Source of the DNA: Verrucomicrobiota bacterium
GTDB lineage: Bacteria > Verrucomicrobiota > Verrucomicrobiia > Opitutales > Opitutaceae
Length of the DNA stretch: 50,046 nucleotides
Assembly (NCBI GenBank): GCA_963205455.1
Contig: CAUJJL010000060.1
Coordinates: 1 to 50,046, forward strand
Reading direction: 5' to 3'
Below, in pieces: positions 9,984 to 17,396 of the stretch. The notes under the pieces were generated by a model. That model was not told the DNA's origin, ran no database searches, and was given only the letters and a program-made list of their open reading frames with translations. The position numbers and the translations under genes are program-made. Every line of letters starts with the position of its first letter. Positions within the stretch are counted from its first letter, which is position 1.

Positions 9984-10085
9984 ACAGTACGGCTCTCTTT
10001 TCAGATTGCCCGCCTCTGGGCAAACCAACCAATTTGACCCTTCAAATGCTCACAATTCTCCGGCCATCTGCCGATTAACCACCCC

Positions 10086-11231
10086 ATGGTTCCGGCAAGT
10101 TCCCCATCCCTCTCTCCCCAACTGTTTGGTCGCAGGATCCTTATCGTCGAAGACGATCGGCTCAATGTCCGGATCCTGAGTGGTATCCTCAGAGATGAGG
10201 GGTACGAATTGACCGACGTCGACTCAGGGGAGCGTGCCTTGGAAGTTTACCCGCAAGTCCAGCCCGATTTGATCCTGATGGATGTCATGATGAAGGGCAT
10301 CAATGGCTTCGAAACCTGCCGCAAGGTGAAGGAGCTTTACGGTGAAAATGCAGCTTCGGTCATTTTCATAACGGCAAAGTCAGATTCTGAAGACGTGGTC
10401 GAAGGCTTTCGCGCCGGTGGCGTCGACTACCTGCCCAAACCCTTTCGGTCCAACGAGGCCGTTGCACGGATCCGCCTGCACCTGGCGAATCGGCTGCTGA
10501 ATGAGCAGCAGCGGAGCCTCGTCAATCAATTGACCCGGGCAAATGCGGCTAAAAACCGCTTCCTGGGCATGGCCGCCCACGATCTTCGCAATCCCCTCGC
10601 ATCAATCCGCGGCCTCGCCGAGTTCCTCCAGGACCCCATGCTGGGAAAACTCAACGAAGAGCAACTCGACTTGGTGCAGACGATCCGTTCCACTAGCCAT
10701 CAGATGCTCGAAATGGTCAACGAGCTCCTCGATATCGCCACCATCGAGTCGGGCGAACTGAAGTTGCGCCGCGAACCCACCGCGCTCGGGGAACTCGTCG
10801 AAAAGGCCGTGCACCTGATGGCCATGGAAGCCGCCCGGAAAACCACCAAGCTGTCTCTTCTGCCCCTCCCGACGCTTCCGGCGCTCCGGCTCGACTCCGG
10901 CAAGGTTCGCCAGGTCGTCAACAACCTGCTCACCAATGCGGTGAAGTATTCGCCCCCCGGCTCCACGATCACGATCGAGCTCTCCCTGTCCGAAAAGGGT
11001 ATCAGCCTGGCCGTGTTGGATCAGGGCCCGGGAATCCCGGAAGGTGAACGGGAAAAACTCTTCAAGGACTTTGGAAGATTATCCGTTAAACCGACAGGAG
11101 GAGAAACCAGCACAGGACTCGGCCTTGCCATTTGCAGAAACATCGTCGATGCACACAACGGCACCATCGCAGCAGAAAACCTGCCCCAAGGCGGCTGCAA
11201 GTTCATCGTAACCTTTCCCATTGAAACGTGA
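10086..11231 (+). CDS. Receiver-histidine kinase hybrid, soluble
   Basis: This 381-residue cytosolic signalling protein has an unusual domain order: receiver first, kinase second. Residues about 16-135 are a receiver with acidic pocket EDD and phospho-acceptor Asp66 in LILMDVMM. Residues 155-220 are the HisKA dimerisation helix with His165 in AAHDLRNPLAS. The C-terminal ATPase domain shows the N box (VVNNLLTNAVKYSPPG), DQGPGIPEG and GLGLAICRNIV. There is no membrane segment or sensor domain, so the input is probably phosphorylation of its receiver or a protein contact. The stop overlaps the start of the next receiver gene by four bases, giving tight coupling. It heads a cassette with a PilB-type ATPase and an Hpt protein, so it likely belongs to one phosphorelay. 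Confidence 0.93.
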   Translation: MVPASSPSLSPQLFGRRILIVEDDRLNVRILSGILRDEGYELTDVDSGERALEVYPQVQPDLILMDVMMKGINGFETCRKVKELYGENAASVIFITAKSDSEDVVEGFRAGGVDYLPKPFRSNEAVARIRLHLANRLLNEQQRSLVNQLTRANAAKNRFLGMAAHDLRNPLASIRGLAEFLQDPMLGKLNEEQLDLVQTIRSTSHQMLEMVNELLDIATIESGELKLRREPTALGELVEKAVHLMAMEAARKTTKLSLLPLPTLPALRLDSGKVRQVVNNLLTNAVKYSPPGSTITIELSLSEKGISLAVLDQGPGIPEGEREKLFKDFGRLSVKPTGGETSTGLGLAICRNIVDAHNGTIAAENLPQGGCKFIVTFPIET

Positions 11232-11635
11232 AATTTGACGGCAAGATCCTCCTCGTCGACGACGAGGCACATGTGAGAAAATTTGTGGGTCTCATCGCCC
11301 GCACCTTGGGAAGTCCGACGCTGATCGAGGCCTCGAACGGGGCGGAGGCCTTGGAGGTCTACCAGCGGGAACGCCCAGACTTGGTGCTGCTCGATGTGAA
11401 CATGCCCATCCTCGACGGCATTGGCACCCTGCGCGAGTTGAAGAAAATCGATCCCGATGCGGTGGTCATCATGCTGACATCGCTCGCCAACCGCCAGACG
11501 GTTGAGGAGTCGCTCGAACTCGGCGCATCCAACTACCTGCGGAAGGACACCCCGAAGGATGAGATTGTCACGCGTCTGCACGACACCCTTCAGACCATTT
11601 TTGGCCACGAAGGCGAAAATGGACCGCAAGCGTGA
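11228..11635 (+). CDS. Single-domain response regulator (CheY-like)
   Basis: This 135-residue protein is a lone receiver domain. It has the acidic pair DDE near the start, phospho-acceptor Asp56 in LVLLDVNMP, the conserved Thr in IMLTS and Lys in YLRKDTPKDE. There is no output domain, so it must act by protein contact, as CheY does, or pass phosphate along a relay. The GTG start overlaps the preceding kinase stop (GTGA), so translation is probably coupled. The preceding kinase is the natural phosphate donor and the Hpt protein encoded 2 kb downstream is a possible partner. Confidence 0.92.
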   Translation: MKFDGKILLVDDEAHVRKFVGLIARTLGSPTLIEASNGAEALEVYQRERPDLVLLDVNMPILDGIGTLRELKKIDPDAVVIMLTSLANRQTVEESLELGASNYLRKDTPKDEIVTRLHDTLQTIFGHEGENGPQA

Positions 11636-11900
11636 CAAACTCAATATTCCGCCAATCACTCCATCCGCAGCCCCCGCCCCGACCATGAGTCAATCCCCCC
11701 CTACGCCGCAATCCAGCCCGCAGGACGGACCGCCCGATATCATGGCACTCGCCGAAGTGCGCTATTCCCTGCCGGAACTGCTTGCTGAATTGCGCCTCGA
11801 ACGCACGACGGGTTCGTTCGCCATGGAGCGACTCAATCAGTTCGAGATCGGAAAACTTTTCCAAGACAGACAGAAACGCCGTGCTAAACCCAAACGTTAG
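11619..11900 (+). CDS. Small uncharacterised protein
   Basis: A 93-residue frame links the lone receiver gene and the pilus-type ATPase gene, overlapping both by about 17-20 bases. I do not recognise a family. The first 45 residues are basic, then rich in Pro, Ser and Gln and probably disordered; the second half (RYSLPELLAELRLERTTGSF to the basic C-terminus QKRRAKPKR) looks helical and more conserved in character. An ATG at 11685 would give a shorter 71-residue form. The tight packing suggests a real gene and a partner for the signalling or ATPase proteins. Confidence 0.55.
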   Translation: MDRKRDKLNIPPITPSAAPAPTMSQSPPTPQSSPQDGPPDIMALAEVRYSLPELLAELRLERTTGSFAMERLNQFEIGKLFQDRQKRRAKPKR

Positions 11901-13587
11901 CCAGTTTGCCCAGCAGGTTCGCGCGCTGCCGCACTTCGACAGCGGAGGCGAACTTGATGCGCTGTTGAAGCATCACGGCGGAAGCGTGAACCTGCTTCAG
12001 GCGTTGATTGACAACAAGGTCGTATCCAAGGAGGACGCCTGCCGGCTCTGGGCAGATTCGCTCGGTGTCGCCTACGTCGATCCCTTCGCCTCGGTCATCA
12101 CCGACGAGGCCGTGCAAAAGCTTCCGGTCGAAATCGCACGCAAGGCCCGCGCACTCGGCCTGTATGTCATCAATGGCGTACTGACCACGGCCATGGCGCA
12201 TCCGAACGACGCCGACATGGTCAAGCGCCTGGGCCAGATCGCGCAAATGCCGGTATCCCCGGTCTTCGCCCTGCCGCGGGACATCGAGGACTCCGTGCTG
12301 ATCCAGTATTCAAGCGAAAAGAACCTCGAGGAGAGCCTGAACGAACTCGAGCGCTCCTCCATCTTCGATCAACCGGACCTCGCAGCCGACAAGCTTGCCG
12401 CACTCGCCGACTCCGAATCGCTCGTGCGCATCCTCGACGAGGTCATCTACTATGCGCTGCGGGAACGCGCGACCGACATCCATATCGAGCCCCAGGAGAC
12501 TCAATCGCGCATTCGTTTCCGCATCGATGGAAATCTCCGCGAGGCCCTGACCTATTCTCGCAAGCTTCACCGCGCCATCATCTCGAGACTCAAGATCCTC
12601 GCCCAACTGAACATCGCCGAATCGCGCTTTCCCCAGGACGGCCGTTTCTCCCTTCCCATCGGCAGCGCCACGGCGAATTTCCGGCTCTCCTCGGTGCCCA
12701 CCCAGTACGGAGAGAAAATCGTGCTTCGCATCCTCGCGATGAGCGGCAAGAAAACGATGCTGACCCTTGAGAAGATGATGATCTCCCAGACGATCCTGCG
12801 GCCGTTCAAGCGGCTGATTCAGAATCCCAACGGAATCATTTTTGTGACGGGCCCCACCGGTTCGGGAAAGACAACCACACTTTACGCGGCGCTGCACGAG
12901 ATCAACAAGCCGGACATCAATATCTCGACCATCGAGGATCCCGTCGAAATCCAGCTCGCCGGAGTCACGCAATCCCAGGTCAACAACCACATCGACCTCA
13001 AGTTCTCGACGATCCTTCGCTCGCTCCTGCGCCAGGATCCCGATGTCATCCTCATCGGCGAGATCCGGGATCTTGAGACGGCCAAAATCGCCACCGAAGC
13101 GGCGCTGACAGGCCATATTGTTTTCGCCACGCTGCACACCAACACAGCTGCGCAGGCGATCATCCGTCTGCTCGAGATCGGCGTCGAGCCCTACATGGTG
13201 GCCCCCTCCGTCATCGGCGTCCTCGCGCAACGCCTCGCCGCACGCATTTGTGAGAACTGCAAGGAACCCTACCAGCCTTCACGCGACGTGCTGCGAAAGT
13301 ATTTTCGCGACGAAGGCCTCACCGATGTGCCGTTCTACCGGGGACGCGGTTGCGCGGTGTGCCGGGGAACGGGATACAAGGGCCGCATCGCCTTCCATGA
13401 ATTGGTGCTGGTGACGGAAGAAATGCGCACCCTCATCTCCGAGGGGAAAAGTGTGCAGGAGATCCAGAAGGCGGCCACCAAGGTGGGATTCAAACCTCTC
13501 CGCTACGACGGTCTCAAGAAGGTTCTCCTTGGCCTTACGACCATCGACGAAATTGAAGCCAACACCTCTTTCGAGTGGGCTTCCTGA
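11881..13587 (+). CDS. PilB/GspE-type secretion or pilus ATPase
   Basis: This 568-residue ATPase belongs to the family that powers type IV pilus assembly and type II secretion from the cytosolic face of the inner membrane. Residues 1-150 resemble the N-terminal MshEN-type domain (ELDALLKHHGG, LADSLGVAYVDP-like segments). The motor holds Walker A GPTGSGKTTT (Lys330), an Asp box, Walker B VILIGEIRD (Glu394) and the His box ATLHTNTA. A zinc-binding four-cysteine site is complete (CENC at 457-460 and CAVC at 491-494), typical of assembly ATPases rather than PilT retraction ATPases. The frame is open to 11782, but the GTG at 11881 fits the family and avoids a long overlap with the small gene. No other pilus gene is nearby; signalling genes flank it on both sides. 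Confidence 0.93.
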   Translation: MLNPNVSQFAQQVRALPHFDSGGELDALLKHHGGSVNLLQALIDNKVVSKEDACRLWADSLGVAYVDPFASVITDEAVQKLPVEIARKARALGLYVINGVLTTAMAHPNDADMVKRLGQIAQMPVSPVFALPRDIEDSVLIQYSSEKNLEESLNELERSSIFDQPDLAADKLAALADSESLVRILDEVIYYALRERATDIHIEPQETQSRIRFRIDGNLREALTYSRKLHRAIISRLKILAQLNIAESRFPQDGRFSLPIGSATANFRLSSVPTQYGEKIVLRILAMSGKKTMLTLEKMMISQTILRPFKRLIQNPNGIIFVTGPTGSGKTTTLYAALHEINKPDINISTIEDPVEIQLAGVTQSQVNNHIDLKFSTILRSLLRQDPDVILIGEIRDLETAKIATEAALTGHIVFATLHTNTAAQAIIRLLEIGVEPYMVAPSVIGVLAQRLAARICENCKEPYQPSRDVLRKYFRDEGLTDVPFYRGRGCAVCRGTGYKGRIAFHELVLVTEEMRTLISEGKSVQEIQKAATKVGFKPLRYDGLKKVLLGLTTIDEIEANTSFEWAS

Positions 13588-13611
13588 GCCAACTGACCTA
13601 GAAATCGGACC

Positions 13612-13977
13612 ATGTCCTCCAATTCGAGTTCAAGCGAGCCCGTGATCGATGCCGAAGCGATCGAGAACCTGCGGGCGATCAATCCCGATGACAGCTCCTT
13701 CCTCAAGGAGATCATAGGAATCTTCATCGAGGACACACCTGCGCGCATCGCGGAGCTGCGCGCGGCCATGGCAAGCGGTGATGTCAGCGCCTTCTCGCGC
13801 GCGGCACACAGTATCAAGGGCAGTTCCAGCAATCTCGGCGCCGCCCGCCTTCGCTCCCTGGCAGAACGCCTGGAGCACGATTCCAAGAGTCAGCCGCTGA
13901 CAAACTTCAACCACGGCCTTTCTGAACTCGAGGAGGCCTTCGCCGCCACAAAGTCGGAGCTCGAACGACTCGAATAA
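13612..13977 (+). CDS. Hpt-domain phosphotransfer protein
   Basis: A 121-residue protein made up of a single histidine phosphotransfer domain. The phospho-accepting residue is His66 in AAHSIKGSSSNLGA, the standard Hpt motif, and the rest forms the helical bundle (IDAEAIENLRAINPDDSSFL at the front, a Leu/Glu-rich helix at the end). Hpt proteins move phosphate between receivers. It starts 24 bases after the ATPase gene and closes a cassette containing a receiver-kinase and a lone receiver, so a relay kinase receiver - Hpt - lone receiver is a reasonable proposal, though the direction is unknown. Confidence 0.9.
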   Translation: MSSNSSSSEPVIDAEAIENLRAINPDDSSFLKEIIGIFIEDTPARIAELRAAMASGDVSAFSRAAHSIKGSSSNLGAARLRSLAERLEHDSKSQPLTNFNHGLSELEEAFAATKSELERLE

Positions 13978-14007
13978 ACAGCCACACAGCGGCAAAACGC
14001 AGAATCG

Positions 14008-14409
14008 TCAGGGGTGCAATAATCGTAGCGGAATATGTTTCGAGTAGTGCTGAAAATCCGGATCCGTAGTCAGAACGTATAGGTCGCGGCGCGTTGCATA
14101 AGCGCAAATCAGATAATCAACCGCACTTCCGTGAATACCCGCTGCCATACAGCTATTAAAGTGTTCAGCCGCGACTTCATGGTCGGCAGTTTCCAAGGTA
14201 GACTCTGGGAACGCACGGAGTTGACGGCGTAAGCGATCGAACTGTTGCGGGTGCCGAATCCCGGACAACAGTTCCTGGCGAACGAGACCGAGCAGGACCA
14301 CTCTACCATCATGGATCAGGTCCTTGAGGAGTTCTACATGCTCAGAGTCGACAGGCGCCCTCCTACGAAATGCCAAGGACCAGACGGAAGTATCGACTAC
14401 GACCCTCAT
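14008..14409 (-). CDS. vapC: VapC-type PIN-domain toxin
   Basis: This 133-residue protein has the PIN-domain ribonuclease fold. The conserved acids are visible: Asp6 in VVVDTSVW, the Glu in LVRQELLSG, Asp98 in SAVDYLICAYA and the Asp in LTTDPDF. VapC toxins cut tRNA or rRNA and stop growth when not held by VapB. Its ATG overlaps the stop of the upstream antitoxin gene by four bases, the usual arrangement. Base composition here is somewhat lower in GC than in the neighbours, in keeping with a mobile addiction module. The RNA target cannot be told from sequence. Confidence 0.92.
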   Translation of the reverse strand: MRVVVDTSVWSLAFRRRAPVDSEHVELLKDLIHDGRVVLLGLVRQELLSGIRHPQQFDRLRRQLRAFPESTLETADHEVAAEHFNSCMAAGIHGSAVDYLICAYATRRDLYVLTTDPDFQHYSKHIPLRLLHP

Positions 14410-14612
14410 TTACGGCGCGTGCGTCTAGCTGCCTTGTAATCGTAGCTCTCGTCGTAGTCGATCTGTCCGAACGATTCGACGATCTTAAGCTGCTGGCGCC
14501 GCTGTACATATTCGCGCAAGGCCATCTCAACCGTCGCTCTTTTCGAGGGCTGCTTTCCCAGCTTCTGGGCCTCGGAGATCAGTGTTTCGTCCAACTGGAG
14601 ATTGGTAGCCAT
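14406..14612 (-). CDS. vapB: VapB-type antitoxin
   Basis: A 68-residue protein with an N-terminal ribbon-helix-helix-like DNA-binding segment (MATNLQLDETLISEAQKLG then SKRATVEMALREYVQRRQQL) and a flexible, charged C-terminus ending DYKAARRTRRK that would wrap the toxin. This is the short VapB type with the 'K..A...AL.E.V.R' pattern. The ATG at 14612 is preferred over an in-frame start at 14693, because the longer form would cover the palindromic operator. It precedes vapC in a coupled operon and should repress it. Confidence 0.9.
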   Translation of the reverse strand: MATNLQLDETLISEAQKLGKQPSKRATVEMALREYVQRRQQLKIVESFGQIDYDESYDYKAARRTRRK

Positions 14613-14622
14613 GTGCAGACCA

Positions 14623-14642
14623 TTGCACAATGGATTGTGCAA
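14623..14642 (-). promoter_or_regulatory. Palindromic operator of vapBC
   Basis: TTGCACAA (14623-14630) and TTGTGCAA (14635-14642) form a perfect eight-base inverted repeat with a four-base spacer, 11-30 bases ahead of the vapB start. Position and symmetry are what is expected for binding of a VapBC complex that represses its own operon. Confidence 0.8.
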
Positions 14643-14845
14643 TTCAAGCTCCATACCTCTCTGTTTTCCCTGGCCGTTCTCATACAAGAACAATTTTCAA
14701 TCCCCCCGCGGGAGCGCCTTTCCCGCCATGAAGGGTCAAGCGCTTGGGTCTTCAGATTCTGCTTCACCGACTGTCTGATCGTGAAAAAACAGAGCTCGCC
14801 GACGGCACGCACCGGGAGTAGACTGAACAGCTATCCGCATCCATC

Positions 14846-15961
14846 ATGAAATGGTCATTAAAACTCGGCACCTACGCCGGCATCGGCGTCTATCTTCACT
14901 GGACCTTCGCATTGCTGCTCGGCTGGGTTTTCGCGACCCAACTGGGCTCCGGTCAATCGCCTGCCCAGGCCTTTGTCGGCGTCCTTTTTGTCCTGACGCT
15001 TTTCGCCTGCGTGGTTCTGCATGAATTCGGCCACGCGCTTGCCGCCAAGAGATACGGGATTGCCACACGCGACATCACCCTGCTTCCCATCGGCGGAGTG
15101 GCACGACTGGAGAAGATGCCTGACAAGCCTGCTCAGGAACTGGTCGTCGCCCTCGCCGGTCCGGCAGTGAACGTGGTCATCGCCGCGGTGCTCTTCGTCT
15201 GGCTCACCGCTACGGGCCGGGTTGCCGGAATCGACACCACCGAAATGCTGACGAATGGCTCCCTCGTGCAACGGCTGATGGTGGTGAATGTGTCACTGGT
15301 GGTCTTCAACATGCTCCCCGCGTTTCCAATGGATGGAGGTCGCGCGCTGCGTGCCTTGCTTTCCTTTCGGCTAGGGCGTCGCCGGGCAACCACGATCGCC
15401 GCCAGCATCGGCCAGGCCATGGCAATCCTCTTTGGTTTTCTAGGCCTCTGGCTCGGGCATCCCCTCCTTGTTCTCATCGCCATTTTCGTCTTCCTCGGTG
15501 CCCAGGCGGAGGCCGGTCAGGTGGAGATGCAGTCGGCCCTCGAAGGCCTGCGGGTCAGGGACGCCATGATGACGTACTTTCGCACTCTCGATACGAAGAC
15601 CAGCCTGCTGCATGCGGTGAAGGAATTACTGGCCGGGTCCCAGCAGGATTTTCCCGTCGTTGAAAACGGCGTGCCCATCGGCATTCTGCGGAGAAACGAC
15701 CTCGTCAAGGCCTTGGCCGAAAACCGGGGAGACACGGCAGTGACCGAAATCATGTGGCGTGAATGCCGACCCGTCGATGAGACCGCTCCGCTGCGATCCA
15801 CCGTCGAAACAATGCAGGCCGGTCATTGCGGCACGGTGCCCGTCATGCGCGCCGGTCGGCTGGTCGGACTGCTCACCATGGAGAACATTGGCGAATTGAT
15901 CATGGTTCAGAACGCCGCAGAGAAGAGAGCCGGTCCCGTCAACGCCCGCACCTCAGCGTGA
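14846..15961 (+). CDS. Site-2 protease family metalloprotease with CBS domains
   Basis: This 371-residue integral membrane protein is an M50 (site-2 protease) zinc metalloprotease. The zinc site is HEFGH (His59, Glu60, His63) inside a membrane helix, with the third ligand in NMLPAFPMDGGRALRALL. There are about six hydrophobic segments in the first 220 residues. The C-terminal 140 residues form a pair of CBS domains (about 225-285 and 290-350), which in other proteins bind adenine nucleotides. The family cuts membrane-bound substrates such as anti-sigma factors; CBS-bearing members like archaeal and SpoIVFB-type relatives are well known. No substrate is evident in the neighbourhood. It starts after a 230-base gap from vapB, in the opposite direction. 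Confidence 0.92.
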   Translation: MKWSLKLGTYAGIGVYLHWTFALLLGWVFATQLGSGQSPAQAFVGVLFVLTLFACVVLHEFGHALAAKRYGIATRDITLLPIGGVARLEKMPDKPAQELVVALAGPAVNVVIAAVLFVWLTATGRVAGIDTTEMLTNGSLVQRLMVVNVSLVVFNMLPAFPMDGGRALRALLSFRLGRRRATTIAASIGQAMAILFGFLGLWLGHPLLVLIAIFVFLGAQAEAGQVEMQSALEGLRVRDAMMTYFRTLDTKTSLLHAVKELLAGSQQDFPVVENGVPIGILRRNDLVKALAENRGDTAVTEIMWRECRPVDETAPLRSTVETMQAGHCGTVPVMRAGRLVGLLTMENIGELIMVQNAAEKRAGPVNARTSA

Positions 15962-16111
15962 AACCGGGAAATCGTTTTTGATTTTCCTCCGATCTCTTCT
16001 GCCATTCGCCCACGTGATCAAAAGGAATCCGAGCAAGGTTCCGTGCCAGTGCGCAGCTCGATTCCAATCTGGAAGCCTGCGAATCTTTGCGCCGAACCGA
16101 CTGTATGCGCA

Positions 16112-17188
16112 TTACGGTCTGGCTTCGAGGATCAGATTGAAGGGCGTCTCCGTTGCGCGCCGGAACCGCGTGAATCCCCCTTGCTGCACCACCTCCTTCA
16201 GTCTTGCCTCGCCGGCCTGTGCGCCCAAGGCGAGTCCGACCTCCTGAGCCCGTGACGCCGGAGTGCAGATCATCGTGGACGCGGCATAGAAGACCCGGCC
16301 CACAGGGTTGAGATTCTGCTCCGTGCGATCGCCCGCGAACGGCTCAACGATCAACCAGGTGCCGTCCGGTTTCAATGACGCGCGCACATGGCGGGCGACA
16401 CCGGCGGGATCTCCCATGTCGTGGAGGCAATCGAAGAAGGTCACCAGATCATAGGCCTTTCCCGGATAATCCTTCGCCCCCGCCACGGAAAAGTGCACGC
16501 GATCGGCAACGCCTGCAGCATCCGCTGCTTCGCGGGCACGGGCAATCGAAGGTTCATGATAATCGAAACCTTCAAAGCGGGATTTGGGATAGGCCTGGGC
16601 CATCAGGATGGTAGAGGCGCCGTGGCCGCAGCCGACGTCCGCAACCTGTGCTCCGGCCTTGAGTTTCTTCTCCGCACCATCAAGCGACGGGATCCACGAA
16701 GTGATGAGATTGGCTGCATAACTGGGTCTGAAAAAGCGCTCGGTCCCCTCGAATAACCCCTTGTTGTGCTGGTGCCAGCCGAAGCCGAATCCCGTACGAA
16801 AAGTTTCGCGGAGCTGTGGTTCGTCAACCACGGTCGATGCGATGATCTGATAAGCCGCGGGCAGGTAGGCCGGGCCTGTGTCGACCGCGAGGAGCAGCGC
16901 CTGCTCATCAGGCAGCGTGAAGCGGTCCGTGGCCGGATCATAGGTCACATAGCCGCTGGCCGCCTGTGAGCAGAGCCACTCCCGCACATAGCGTTTGTCG
17001 GTCCTTGTCTTGGTAGCAAGTTCAGCCGGAGTCAGCGGACCTGCTCCCGCCATCGCCTTGTACAGGCCGAGGCGTTCCCCGAGGATGATCAGGGCGGTTT
17101 GAAAGGCTGCGCCCATGTCATTCAGGGCCTGGCCGAGAAACGCATTCAGTTTTTCCGGATTCGGGGACAATTGGGGAGTTTTCATCAT
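16112..17188 (-). CDS. Class I SAM-dependent methyltransferase with winged-helix N-terminus
   Basis: This 358-residue cytosolic protein has an N-terminal dimerisation/winged-helix region (about 1-120, including GLYKAMAGAGPLTPAELATKT in two parts) and a Rossmann methyltransferase domain with SAM motif VADVGCGHGAS near residue 180, FEGFDYHEPSI, and FFDCLHDMGDP. The closest known group is the Rv2258c-like methyltransferases. Substrate is unknown; the helix-turn-helix-like front is a structural part shared with O-methyltransferases and need not bind DNA. It is divergent from a LuxR-type regulator gene with about 200 bases between, so that regulator may control it. Confidence 0.88.
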   Translation of the reverse strand: MMKTPQLSPNPEKLNAFLGQALNDMGAAFQTALIILGERLGLYKAMAGAGPLTPAELATKTRTDKRYVREWLCSQAASGYVTYDPATDRFTLPDEQALLLAVDTGPAYLPAAYQIIASTVVDEPQLRETFRTGFGFGWHQHNKGLFEGTERFFRPSYAANLITSWIPSLDGAEKKLKAGAQVADVGCGHGASTILMAQAYPKSRFEGFDYHEPSIARAREAADAAGVADRVHFSVAGAKDYPGKAYDLVTFFDCLHDMGDPAGVARHVRASLKPDGTWLIVEPFAGDRTEQNLNPVGRVFYAASTMICTPASRAQEVGLALGAQAGEARLKEVVQQGGFTRFRRATETPFNLILEARP

Positions 17189-17396
17189 TGAAGTCAGGGA
17201 AGGCGGGAGTCTAGCGCATCGGCACTTTGTCGGCTATGCCCCCGAAGGAGACATTTCATCATGGAGAACCCTCCTGCAAAGTGGCTCATCCATACTCCTT
17301 TCGGAGCATCCTGCGCGAACGTGCCGGTTTGCGGTGGACCAGGAGCCCTGCGTGTTTCAATATGCCTCCGCTGTGAACACGGCTGTATCCCGTGCC
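17189..17396. promoter_or_regulatory. Divergent intergenic region, methyltransferase / LuxR regulator
   Basis: These 208 bases lie between two divergent starts and should hold promoters for both. I see no convincing -35/-10 pair or clear operator. Part of it is open in the LuxR frame, so the regulator may start further upstream than 17397. Confidence 0.35.

Noticed and set aside
9904..10085. SAM riboswitch upstream of metK
   Set aside because: No SAM-I, SAM-II or related fold could be traced; the region is dominated by an AT-rich palindrome instead.
12310..13230. 306-codon minus-strand frame opposite the PilB-type ATPase
   Set aside because: The sense strand encodes a complete ATPase; the antisense translation shows no family features.
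14008..14642. Genomic island signs around vapBC
   Set aside because: Composition is a little lower in GC, but there is no integrase, tRNA junction or flanking repeat, so no island is called.
15965..15990. Small hairpin with a T-rich loop after the site-2 protease gene
   Set aside because: The stem is short, AT-rich and bulged; too weak to call a terminator.
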